Assembly (NCBI GenBank): GCA_017613855.1
Contig: JAGACY010000151.1
Location: 1-7,608 of the forward strand
Length of the DNA stretch: 7,608 nt
Direction: 5' to 3'
DNA from: Pseudomonadota bacterium
GTDB taxonomy: Bacteria; Myxococcota; Bradymonadia; UBA4248
Position numbers and translations under genes: made by a program. The notes below the pieces were generated by a model. The model had not been told where the DNA came from and did no database searches. It worked only from the letters and a program-made list of their open reading frames with translations. The number at the start of each line of letters is the position of its first letter. The stretch's first letter is position 1. Of this stretch, positions 1 through 6,319 are shown in pieces.

Positions 1-1
1 A

Positions 2-70
2 CCAAATTTCTCATCCACAATGGTATCCAGCCATCGGGATCTGAGCAGTCCAACTAGGGATGTCAAATGA
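2..70 (+). CDS. Possible C-terminal tail of an upstream gene (partial, unidentified)
   Basis: Reading from base 2 gives 22 codons that end in TGA at 68-70. This stop overlaps the ATG of the following kinase as ATGA, a common arrangement for translationally coupled genes. The last residues (SHRDLSSPTRDVK) resemble residues 9-20 of the kinase that follows (SHRDLGERTKAV), and the shared residues are mostly encoded by different synonymous codons. That suggests similarity at protein level and not a DNA repeat. The function cannot be told from so little. A competing frame starting at base 1 also stays open, to TAG at 55-57, so the frame choice is an inference. Confidence 0.35.
   Translation, partial: PNFSSTMVSSHRDLSSPTRDVK
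56..60 (+). promoter_or_regulatory. Shine-Dalgarno site of the first kinase
   Basis: AGGGA lies 6 bases before the ATG at 67. This is a good ribosome-binding distance and supports that start codon. Confidence 0.6.
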
Positions 71-2037
71 ACTCCAATCATAATCTTACATCTCATCGTG
101 ACTTAGGCGAACGCACGAAAGCCGTATCCGCTATCCAGTTACCATCCCTAAATAATAATCCGACGTCACCCAAACTGCCCAAACTGTTTGGCAACAAACG
201 AGGTGAACAAGCCCCCGCAAGTTCAGAGAAAACAAGGGCATTCTCGACCGTCTATTCGACCATGGACATGCCGGATGATTTTCCTCAACAAGACAATCAG
301 GGAAATGAGCCACCACGATCGTCCAATAAGAATTCACCTTTTGGAAAATCATCCGCTACAAATCAGAATTTTGAGAAGACCCGTGCACTGGATATCAGCC
401 AATTTGCGGAAGTGGCCGAAGCCTCCCCCAGCCCATTGGAAATTGCCGCTCAGGAGGCGGGTTATCAATCAACCACCCAAAAGCCACACGCCCCTCATTT
501 GGATACAGACACAACCGCAGCCATCAAGGTTCCGAAGAATTTAAAACTGCCTCCCCCCCGTTTGCCGGGCAGCAGCGGGAACATGAATTCCAACGACAAA
601 ACAGAATCCAACGATGCCATTGTCACCGTATCCAATCACGATGTGAACGATATCGAGAGAATGATCAATAAAGATCTGGATATCGATATTTCAACGACTT
701 CTTCCATGCCGGTTCCCTCAACGGATTCCTCAGAGGAAACAGCTTCTACAGTTTCATTTAGTCCGATTGAAGACAATTTCTCAGAAATCCCCCCAGATCT
801 CCCTGCATCCTCAGACGACTCACTGAATTTCAAAGAGCTGCACTTCGTAGAAAAAGAAGAAAACCGTTGGCAGAATGCTCAACAATACCAACTGCCGTCC
901 ATCGGTGACACCATTGATCATTACACCATTATTAACGAGTTGGGACGCGGCAGTTTTGGCGCAGTCTATAAGGCCAAAAATCTCACACTTGGACGCGAAG
1001 AAGCCCTCAAGCTCATCCTGCCTTCGGCAAAGACGGAACTTGAAGATATAGAGAAAAGATTCGAACGCGAAATCAACATAGTTTCACGTCTTGAGCACCC
1101 CAATATTGTCAGATTATACAGCAGCGGCAAACTCCCCCAGGGAATATTATGGATGACCATGGAACTCGTGCAGGGAGAGCGCGTCGACCAAAGGCTAATG
1201 AGCAAAGGTCCGTTTAAATACGCAGATGCACGCAATTTTATGCTTCAGCTTCTGAGCGGCCTCAGGGAAGCTCATAAACGCCAGATCGTTCACAGGGATC
1301 TGAAGCCCGCCAACATCATGCTTCAGCAAAAGGAAGGCTACCCGGATCAGGTCGTCATTCTTGACTTTGGGCTCTCAAAAGGTATTGGCCCCGCCGACAA
1401 CAACGAACTTCAAAATCTGACCCAAATGAGTTCCCAAAAGGTATTCGGAACCCCTCAATACATGGCCCCCGAACAGCTTCGGATGGGTTCCGTTGGCCCC
1501 TGGACGGATGTCTATGCTGCAGGGCTCATTTTTTATGAGCTCATCGTCGGCAAAAGAGCCATTGATGCCAAAACGCTATTCGAAGTTGCATACAAACAGT
1601 ATCACGAAGAAATCAAACTTCCGCAGTACCTGCACAACACAGCGATCGAAGGCATTATACAAAAGGCGTGCGCAAAGAATCCATCCCATCGCTACAAGAA
1701 TGCCTCAGAGTTCTATGATGCAGTTAAAAAGTTAGGTGATATCTACTCCCCCAACGACAATACCGGTTCTGCAGAAAATGCAAACAACGCGAACATACAG
1801 AACGCAAGAGGACCACAAAAAAATCTCGAAACTGTCGTTTATTCATCCTCACCACTGGGCAGCTTCAACAATGCCCAAAACACAAACGGAGCTGGCATGC
1901 CATCGCCCGCGATGGGAGAGGATGGTATGAATCAACAGCTTGCCTCCAAACGGTCTTTAGCAAGACTCATCATTTTTTTATTGATTCTTGTTTGCATTGC
2001 TCTCGTTGTATTACTCGTCGTGTTGCTGATATTATAA
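67..2037 (+). CDS. Tail-anchored Ser/Thr protein kinase with long disordered N-terminus
   Basis: A 656-residue Hanks-type Ser/Thr kinase, expected to transfer phosphate from ATP to Ser/Thr of cytoplasmic proteins. Residues 1-275 are low-complexity, rich in Ser/Asn/Pro/Asp, and probably disordered. The kinase domain spans about 286-557: glycine loop GRGSFG (293-298), ATP-binding Lys315 in EALK, helix-C Glu335, catalytic HRDLKPAN (409-416, Asp411), DFG (433-435) and APE (467-469). It is therefore an active-looking RD kinase. An Asn-rich linker (about 560-630) leads to one very hydrophobic segment (631-656) ending at the C-terminus, so the protein should be tail-anchored with the kinase in the cytoplasm and no outside sensor domain, unlike PknB with its PASTA repeats. 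The N-terminal arm repeats a Thr-containing motif (ERTKA, EKTRA, EKTRA), possibly phosphorylation sites. The start is supported by AGGGA 6 bases upstream. Substrates and signal are unknown. Confidence 0.96.
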   Translation: MNSNHNLTSHRDLGERTKAVSAIQLPSLNNNPTSPKLPKLFGNKRGEQAPASSEKTRAFSTVYSTMDMPDDFPQQDNQGNEPPRSSNKNSPFGKSSATNQNFEKTRALDISQFAEVAEASPSPLEIAAQEAGYQSTTQKPHAPHLDTDTTAAIKVPKNLKLPPPRLPGSSGNMNSNDKTESNDAIVTVSNHDVNDIERMINKDLDIDISTTSSMPVPSTDSSEETASTVSFSPIEDNFSEIPPDLPASSDDSLNFKELHFVEKEENRWQNAQQYQLPSIGDTIDHYTIINELGRGSFGAVYKAKNLTLGREEALKLILPSAKTELEDIEKRFEREINIVSRLEHPNIVRLYSSGKLPQGILWMTMELVQGERVDQRLMSKGPFKYADARNFMLQLLSGLREAHKRQIVHRDLKPANIMLQQKEGYPDQVVILDFGLSKGIGPADNNELQNLTQMSSQKVFGTPQYMAPEQLRMGSVGPWTDVYAAGLIFYELIVGKRAIDAKTLFEVAYKQYHEEIKLPQYLHNTAIEGIIQKACAKNPSHRYKNASEFYDAVKKLGDIYSPNDNTGSAENANNANIQNARGPQKNLETVVYSSSPLGSFNNAQNTNGAGMPSPAMGEDGMNQQLASKRSLARLIIFLLILVCIALVVLLVVLLIL

Positions 2038-2075
2038 CACTTCATAACAGATATAACTGCAAACGACTTTAATCG

Positions 2076-2121
2076 TATATTCAGCACAGTCTATTGAATC
2101 ATATATAGCAGGCTGAATATA
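2076..2121. repeat. Inverted repeat between convergent genes
   Basis: TATATTCAGC (2076-2085) and GCTGAATATA (2112-2121) are perfectly complementary, with a 26-base spacer, in the 105-bp gap between the convergent kinase and MATE genes. It could fold in transcripts from both sides and help end them, but no T-run follows on either strand, so it is not a classical intrinsic terminator. Confidence 0.4.
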
Positions 2122-2142
2122 TGAAGAACCGCAAACCTGCAT

Positions 2143-3579
2143 CTAGTTGGTTTCTGTTCCCTCAATCATAGGCATGGACTTCCGGTCATCCGGGAATACA
2201 TGGCCAGCCAAAGTCTCACGCTGATTTTTTTGTTTTCGCCACTCGTGTACAATCACGAGCGCAGCACAAATGGCCGACAAAACATCCGAAAGCGGCATGG
2301 ACAGCCACACGCCATGAATTCCCCATACTTTTGGCAATAATATAATGAGGGGAATTAATATAATCAACTGACGCGTCAACGAAAGCGCCAGTGATTTCAT
2401 CGGCTGGTTCATACTCGAGAGGAAATTGGAACCAATCACCTGAATACAGATGATCCAGAAAGCCGCCATCATAAGCCTAAAGCCGGTAATGGTAATCCCG
2501 GTGAGTTCCAAATCGAGCGGTGTTTCGGGAGCAACGAACATGCGAGTAAGCAATGCAGGAAAGAACTCACAGACCAAGGTACCTGTCATGGTCACAGCAA
2601 ATGCACATTTGAGCGTCAGTTTGAAAGCCTGCCACATGCGATCGTATTGTTTAGCACCAAAATTGTAAGCAACGATGGGCTGCATTCCCTGAGAAAACCC
2701 AAGAACAATCATAAAAAACATCGCAGCAATGCGGTTGACAATCGTATAGGCACCGACATGCAAATCCCCGCCATAATTGAGCAAGGCATTGTTAATGAGA
2801 ATAACCACGAAACATGCAGCGGCGTTCGTACAAAAGTTAGGAGAGCCAATAAAAAATGAACGTTTAATGATTTCCCAGTCAGGTTTGAATTTATCTCTTT
2901 CGATATAAACGACTTTATCTCCTTTTAAAAAGAGATAAAATTGAATGATACAACATATAATCTGTGCAATCACTGTCGCAAATGCCGCCCCACGCACGCC
3001 CATATCACAGACAAAGATGAGCAACGGCGCCAATGCCAGATTGATTGCGACCGACAAAAACGTGAGGTTCATAGCGGTTGTCGGATAACCGCTGACGCGC
3101 ATAACGCTGTTGAGCCCAAGATACATGTGTGCGAACACATTTCCCGCAAGAATGATTTCCATGTACTCATGGGCAGGCTGCAGCGTATTCTCACTTGCCC
3201 CCAGCAAGACCAGGATAGGATCAAGATACACAAGCCCTACCACAGAAAACAGGATGCCAAGCACTAAATTGAGAATAATCAGATTGCACAAAACCTGGCG
3301 CGCTCTTTCGTATTTCTTTTCACCAAGATAAATCGAGCAAACCACGCTGGCTCCGACCCCAACGAGCGCACCAAATGCCGCCGCCATATTCATAAACGGC
3401 ATGGTAATGCCCACACCGGCAATGACAAACGCCCCCAGGCTGGCAATAAAAATACCTGCAATCACGTTATACAGCGAACTTGCCACCATTGCGGCAATCG
3501 CCGGCAAAGCAAATTTGAACAGCAGCTTGCTTATCTTTTCTTTGCCCAAAATCAGGGCATCTTCTTCGTGTTGAGGCAT
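2143..3579 (-). CDS. MATE family multidrug/toxin efflux transporter
   Basis: An inner-membrane antiporter of the MATE family, which exports cationic drugs or metabolites using a Na+ or H+ gradient. The protein has about twelve hydrophobic segments in two similar halves, and the N-terminus (LGKEKISKLLFKFALPA, then YNVIAGIFIASLG) follows the MATE pattern LG..KISKLL..F.LPAI......LYN. Length from ATG 3579 is 478 residues, slightly over the usual 440-460 because of a hydrophilic tail of about 35 residues. In-frame starts also exist at GTG 3618 and ATG 3591. The GTG would lie upstream of the transcription start predicted from the promoter at 3619-3647, and family similarity begins only after 3579, so 3579 is preferred. 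No strong Shine-Dalgarno is seen for any start. Residue 41 is Ala where many family members have Asp. The drug substrate cannot be predicted. Confidence 0.95.
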   Translation of the reverse strand: MPQHEEDALILGKEKISKLLFKFALPAIAAMVASSLYNVIAGIFIASLGAFVIAGVGITMPFMNMAAAFGALVGVGASVVCSIYLGEKKYERARQVLCNLIILNLVLGILFSVVGLVYLDPILVLLGASENTLQPAHEYMEIILAGNVFAHMYLGLNSVMRVSGYPTTAMNLTFLSVAINLALAPLLIFVCDMGVRGAAFATVIAQIICCIIQFYLFLKGDKVVYIERDKFKPDWEIIKRSFFIGSPNFCTNAAACFVVILINNALLNYGGDLHVGAYTIVNRIAAMFFMIVLGFSQGMQPIVAYNFGAKQYDRMWQAFKLTLKCAFAVTMTGTLVCEFFPALLTRMFVAPETPLDLELTGITITGFRLMMAAFWIICIQVIGSNFLSSMNQPMKSLALSLTRQLIILIPLIILLPKVWGIHGVWLSMPLSDVLSAICAALVIVHEWRKQKNQRETLAGHVFPDDRKSMPMIEGTETN

Positions 3580-3618
3580 ACTGAGCACCATTGGGTATGC
3601 GCAACATTGCGCAACCAC

Positions 3619-3647
3619 ATTATACCACCCACAACCACCCCGTTCAA
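3619..3647 (-). promoter_or_regulatory. Sigma70-type promoter of the MATE gene
   Basis: On the minus strand TTGAAC (3642-3647) and TATAAT (3619-3624) are separated by exactly 17 bp. The -10 box matches consensus 6/6 and the -35 box 4/6. Transcription would begin near 3612, giving a leader of about 30 nt before ATG 3579. It lies between the hairpin cluster and the exporter gene, so the exporter likely has its own promoter. Confidence 0.6.
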
Positions 3648-3671
3648 GCTTGTAATCATTCGTCGTCTTGG

Positions 3672-3752
3672 GACGCGGCTATTGCATACGCCGCGTCGCA
3701 CGGCCATGTATGGCCGTGCCAACTCGCCTATCGGGCTTATGCCCGATACGGC
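3672..3752. repeat. Cluster of three tight hairpins (palindromic repeats)
   Basis: Three perfect inverted repeats stand almost end to end. A: GACGCGGC (3672-3679) with GCCGCGTC (3690-3697), loop 10. B: GCACGGCCA (3698-3706) with TGGCCGTGC (3711-3719), loop 4. C: TATCGGGC (3729-3736) with GCCCGATA (3741-3748), loop 4, plus a GCC/GGC extension around a bulged C. A and B abut with no spacer. The stems differ in sequence, so this is not one repeated unit. The cluster sits after the lipoprotein stop and before the exporter promoter. It could protect an mRNA 3' end, stop transcription, or be a REP/BIME-like dispersed element. Confidence 0.65.
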
Positions 3753-3762
3753 TCGTTTTTTT
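3726..3762 (+). terminator. Intrinsic-terminator-like hairpin plus T7, plus-strand orientation
   Basis: Hairpin C of the cluster is followed on the plus strand by CTCG-type sequence and seven T residues (3756-3762), the layout of a Rho-independent terminator. No plus-strand gene precedes it, since both neighbours are on the minus strand. It would therefore block antisense transcription into the lipoprotein gene, or it is fortuitous. In the minus-strand direction the hairpins lack a trailing U-run. Confidence 0.35.
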
Positions 3763-3771
3763 ATGAATGAA

Positions 3772-5988
3772 TCATTCCTTTTGCGCGAGCAGATCATACA
3801 CAAATAGGAATTGCCGCCAGATATTTGTCGTGTCACCGTCTTTGCGAAATACGACGGTCATACTGAGATACAGTTTTCCATCCGAAACCTTAATACCTTC
3901 GGGCTCAAAATAACCGATATGTTTGTACACAATACCATTCTCGGTATAATTAACCATTGCATCCAGTTTTTTCATTAAAGTATTCAATTCTTTATCATCT
4001 GGATCCAATAATTTATAGGCATAAATGGTTTCATCCTGGTTAATATTGTCCTGTGGTTCTGCATTTTTGCCACCGATGGAAGTTCCGTTATATTTATACA
4101 GATAAAGTCGCAATTTCGATTTGTAATTGCTGCAAGGCGAACTATCATCGGCACAATCCGGTGTACCAGCGACTACATACAGAATGCCATTATCGATATC
4201 AAATCCCTGATAAGCATATCCTTTATTGACAATTCTGGCTTTGGAAAATTTTTGTGCAGGTTCCAGTTTTGAAAGATTTTTAGCAGTAACCTTAGGATGT
4301 TCAACGGTTTCGATGACTTTATCTTTATTGATCCAGGTAATTGGCCGCAATAAGGTCTCTTCTGAATCTTCAAGTGCTCTAATTTTATCGAGATGATAGA
4401 TGCGGAAATAGATTCTATTATCGGTTGCACATGTCGCCTTAAAAGCGAATTTATTATTCGTGGTATCCAAAGCCGATTCAAAAGCATAATAACCATCTTT
4501 GCATGAATCATCTTTATAATAATAATTTTCTTTCGAATCCGATGGATATATAATCTTATTCTTATCCCAATTATCTTCCCATTTTACTCTGGATATGATT
4601 TGCGAGTCTGTACAGCCGTTCGTCGAATACTTGTTCCCGTTATCCTTATCTTTATTTTCTGTTAAAGTACCATAGTTAGAAAACCATAGATAATCATCTT
4701 TTGAGGTATTTTCGACACACAAATTCTGGCCATGTCCTGCGCCATAAAAAATCATCGGCGTGCAGTTTTCATTGCACCCCACATTGGTTTTAAAAACATT
4801 CATGCGGACAAATTTGTAAACAATTTTATTAATTTTGACGCCTTCCAAATCTGTGAAATACGTAGTAAAGGTCTTATCATCACTTTCATTATAATATAAG
4901 TCAAAGCCCTGCGATACAAAGTTGTTTTTCATCTTCAACGGACCATTGAGCTGATGAACGAAACTTTCGCCATTCTTAGCGGTCAAATCATCGTTGAGGT
5001 TATCCGGATCAAGCACACGTATTGTAATGGTACCAGCAACACTCGTTCGGCCTTTGAATTTAGCCGTACAAGTCGTCGTTCCCACATTTTTGGCATCAAA
5101 TACAGCATATTTTGCACTTCTACTGACGACTGCAATCGTTGGATCCTCTATGGATAATTCGATATCATCCGCACAGGGAGCAGACTCTATATTATAAGTT
5201 GCTTTATCCGTCTTAATGTAGACAACCATTTTGTCCTCATTTCGACCGCCATAGGAATCCGGTGTTAAAAGATCCAACTCCTTGTAAGAAAAGAACACGC
5301 TCTTTACAATTTCTGAACCGCACATGACCGGGCATTCACTATCTGTTTCGCATTCACATTCACCATTGATATTGCAGCCATTTGGGCAGCTTGACGGACA
5401 AAGACAAGTGCCATCCTCATGGCAGCCATTTTTACAGTCAGGTGAACACATACACATTCCAGCCTCATCACATGAAGTCGTGCATTCTACGGGACAGCCG
5501 ACCGGGCATTGACCATTCTCATCACATTGTTCTGGGCATTCCGGCGGACAATGCTTTTCATGAGAATTGCATACACCATTTGTGCAGTCATCCGGGCACT
5601 CATCCGGACATTGCTTTTCATGTGGATTGCATACACCATTTGTGCAGTCATCCGGGCATTCATCCGGACATAGCATTTCATGAGAGTTGCATACACCATT
5701 TGTGCAGTCATCCAGGCATTCCGATGGGCATTGCTTTTCATGAGAGTTGCATACACCATTTGTACAATCATCCGGACATTCATCCGGACACGGCTTGGGC
5801 TCGTTCTTACATTCCGTTAATTCTGAAGCTGTGCAGTGATTGCCTGTTTCACAATCACATGTGTTTACAGAAAGATTATCCAGTGGAGTGGTTTGATTTT
5901 GTGCAGAATCATCTGAACAGCCAGCCTGAGCCATCCATAAGACAATCAGGATAACCAATGATTTGTAAACCATTTTTGATTGTGTCAT
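3772..5988 (-). CDS. Cys-rich repeat lipoprotein with Ig-like and TagC/helveticin J-like beta-propeller domains
   Basis: A predicted secreted lipoprotein. Numbering below is from the upstream ATG at 6003 (743 residues). A hydrophobic signal peptide ends at MAQAGC, with Cys29 as the likely lipid-bearing residue; Gln at -3 is unusual for a lipobox. Residues 49-228 are a Cys-rich stalk: four 20-residue units (72-151) with Cys spaced C-x3-C-x3-C-x4-C, then shorter EGF-like Cys pairs (152-228), presumably disulfide-bonded outside the cytoplasm. Residues about 232-335 look like a bacterial Ig-like beta domain. Residues about 350-743 carry QGFD twice (365-368, 599-602), GHGQNLCVE (423-431) and EPEGI (700-704). 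These motifs recall the five-bladed propeller of TagC, helveticin J and phage P68 receptor-binding proteins, so a carbohydrate or surface-polymer ligand is possible. ATG 5988 is preferred over 6003 because GAGAG lies 8 bases upstream; 6003 overlaps an upstream stop as ATGA. Exact function is unknown. Confidence 0.93.
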   Translation of the reverse strand: MTQSKMVYKSLVILIVLWMAQAGCSDDSAQNQTTPLDNLSVNTCDCETGNHCTASELTECKNEPKPCPDECPDDCTNGVCNSHEKQCPSECLDDCTNGVCNSHEMLCPDECPDDCTNGVCNPHEKQCPDECPDDCTNGVCNSHEKHCPPECPEQCDENGQCPVGCPVECTTSCDEAGMCMCSPDCKNGCHEDGTCLCPSSCPNGCNINGECECETDSECPVMCGSEIVKSVFFSYKELDLLTPDSYGGRNEDKMVVYIKTDKATYNIESAPCADDIELSIEDPTIAVVSRSAKYAVFDAKNVGTTTCTAKFKGRTSVAGTITIRVLDPDNLNDDLTAKNGESFVHQLNGPLKMKNNFVSQGFDLYYNESDDKTFTTYFTDLEGVKINKIVYKFVRMNVFKTNVGCNENCTPMIFYGAGHGQNLCVENTSKDDYLWFSNYGTLTENKDKDNGNKYSTNGCTDSQIISRVKWEDNWDKNKIIYPSDSKENYYYKDDSCKDGYYAFESALDTTNNKFAFKATCATDNRIYFRIYHLDKIRALEDSEETLLRPITWINKDKVIETVEHPKVTAKNLSKLEPAQKFSKARIVNKGYAYQGFDIDNGILYVVAGTPDCADDSSPCSNYKSKLRLYLYKYNGTSIGGKNAEPQDNINQDETIYAYKLLDPDDKELNTLMKKLDAMVNYTENGIVYKHIGYFEPEGIKVSDGKLYLSMTVVFRKDGDTTNIWRQFLFVYDLLAQKE
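5551..5790 (-). repeat. Four tandem 60-bp repeats inside the lipoprotein gene
   Basis: Four in-frame 60-bp units encode residues 72-151 as CPDECPDDCTNGVCNSHEKQ-like repeats. The DNA is highly similar from unit to unit, and blocks such as GCATACACCATTTGTGCAGT (plus strand) recur every 60 bases. Differences are mostly point changes. The period is an exact multiple of three, so gain or loss of units keeps the frame and alters stalk length. Confidence 0.9.
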
Positions 5989-5999
5989 GCGTCTATCTC

Positions 6000-6179
6000 T
6001 CATCCAGGTGCAGCCAGCTCAAAGTCCAAGTTTGCAACACTATATCCTTGTCCAAAGGCTTTTGCAGTTTTATCCCAATCTGCTAAATCACTTTTGTTGC
6101 GGGGATAGAAAATAACAATACTCTGTTTGACAGTGGGGCAAGCCCCACTGTCAGTTAGCCCCCTTATCTTTACTGTTAT
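6000..6179 (-). pseudogene. 59-codon open frame or gene remnant abutting the lipoprotein start
   Basis: Minus-strand codons from 6179 down to TGA at 6000-6002 are open and encode a protein-like stretch including IVIFYPRNKSDLADWDKT and GQGYSVANLDFELAAPG. The stop overlaps the upstream lipoprotein ATG (6003) as ATGA. There is no ATG or GTG in this frame before the preceding stop at 6180-6182, so it cannot be a complete gene as read. It may be the 3' end of a decayed or frameshifted gene, or a chance open frame, since the opposite strand is also partly open here. It overlaps the 6128-6153 palindrome. I recognise no family. Confidence 0.25.
6128..6153. repeat. Near-perfect 26-bp palindrome (12-bp arms)
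   Basis: TGACAGTGGGGC (6128-6139), AA, then GCCCCACTGTCA (6142-6153) form a GC-rich hairpin with perfect 12-bp arms; the real loop is probably CAAG on an 11-bp stem. No T-run follows on either strand, so it is not a standard terminator. It lies about 125 bp upstream of the lipoprotein gene and could be a regulator-binding site, an mRNA leader hairpin or a dispersed palindromic repeat. Confidence 0.65.
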
Positions 6180-6319
6180 TCATCACATCCCTATCAATAA
6201 ATCTCATTGTTCCAAATCGCCATGCACCCCCGTGGAGATACAAACACACCTCTATGTGTCACAGCCAACGATATAGTCAACCCCAAATGCGATAGGCAAG
6301 CATGACTATCATTTATTTA

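Noticed and set aside
1..57. Frame-1 tail ending at TAG 55-57 as the upstream gene end
   Set aside because: Possible, but frame 2 has the ATGA overlap and the motif similarity to the kinase N-terminus, so frame 2 is preferred.
2076..2121. Bidirectional intrinsic terminator between the kinase and MATE genes
   Set aside because: The stem is AT-rich, the loop is 26 bases long and no T-run follows on either strand, so it is listed only as an inverted repeat.
3759..3780. Small palindrome GAATGAATCATTC at the lipoprotein stop codon
   Set aside because: Short (6-bp arms, 1-base centre) and AT-rich, expected by chance; no supporting context.
3552..3836. 94-codon minus-strand open frame across the hairpin cluster
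   Set aside because: It overlaps both flanking genes and the hairpins, has no ribosome-binding site and encodes basic low-information sequence.
3772..4959. Calling the lipoprotein a true helveticin-type bacteriocin
   Set aside because: The shared motifs indicate a fold, not an activity; the lipid anchor and stalk point to a surface-attached protein, and no immunity gene is visible.
5551..5790. Regular repeats that might suggest a CRISPR array
   Set aside because: The units are contiguous 60-bp coding repeats with no unique spacers, and they encode a regular Cys pattern in the correct frame.
5382..5954. 190-codon plus-strand open frame with repeated HHLCSHPG-type units
   Set aside because: It is the antisense shadow of the 60-bp repeats in the lipoprotein gene; the repeats keep several frames open at once.
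6004..6120. Promoter of the lipoprotein gene at the minus-strand TATAGT-like hexamer
   Set aside because: No acceptable -35 box lies 16-18 bp upstream, so I could not support a promoter call.
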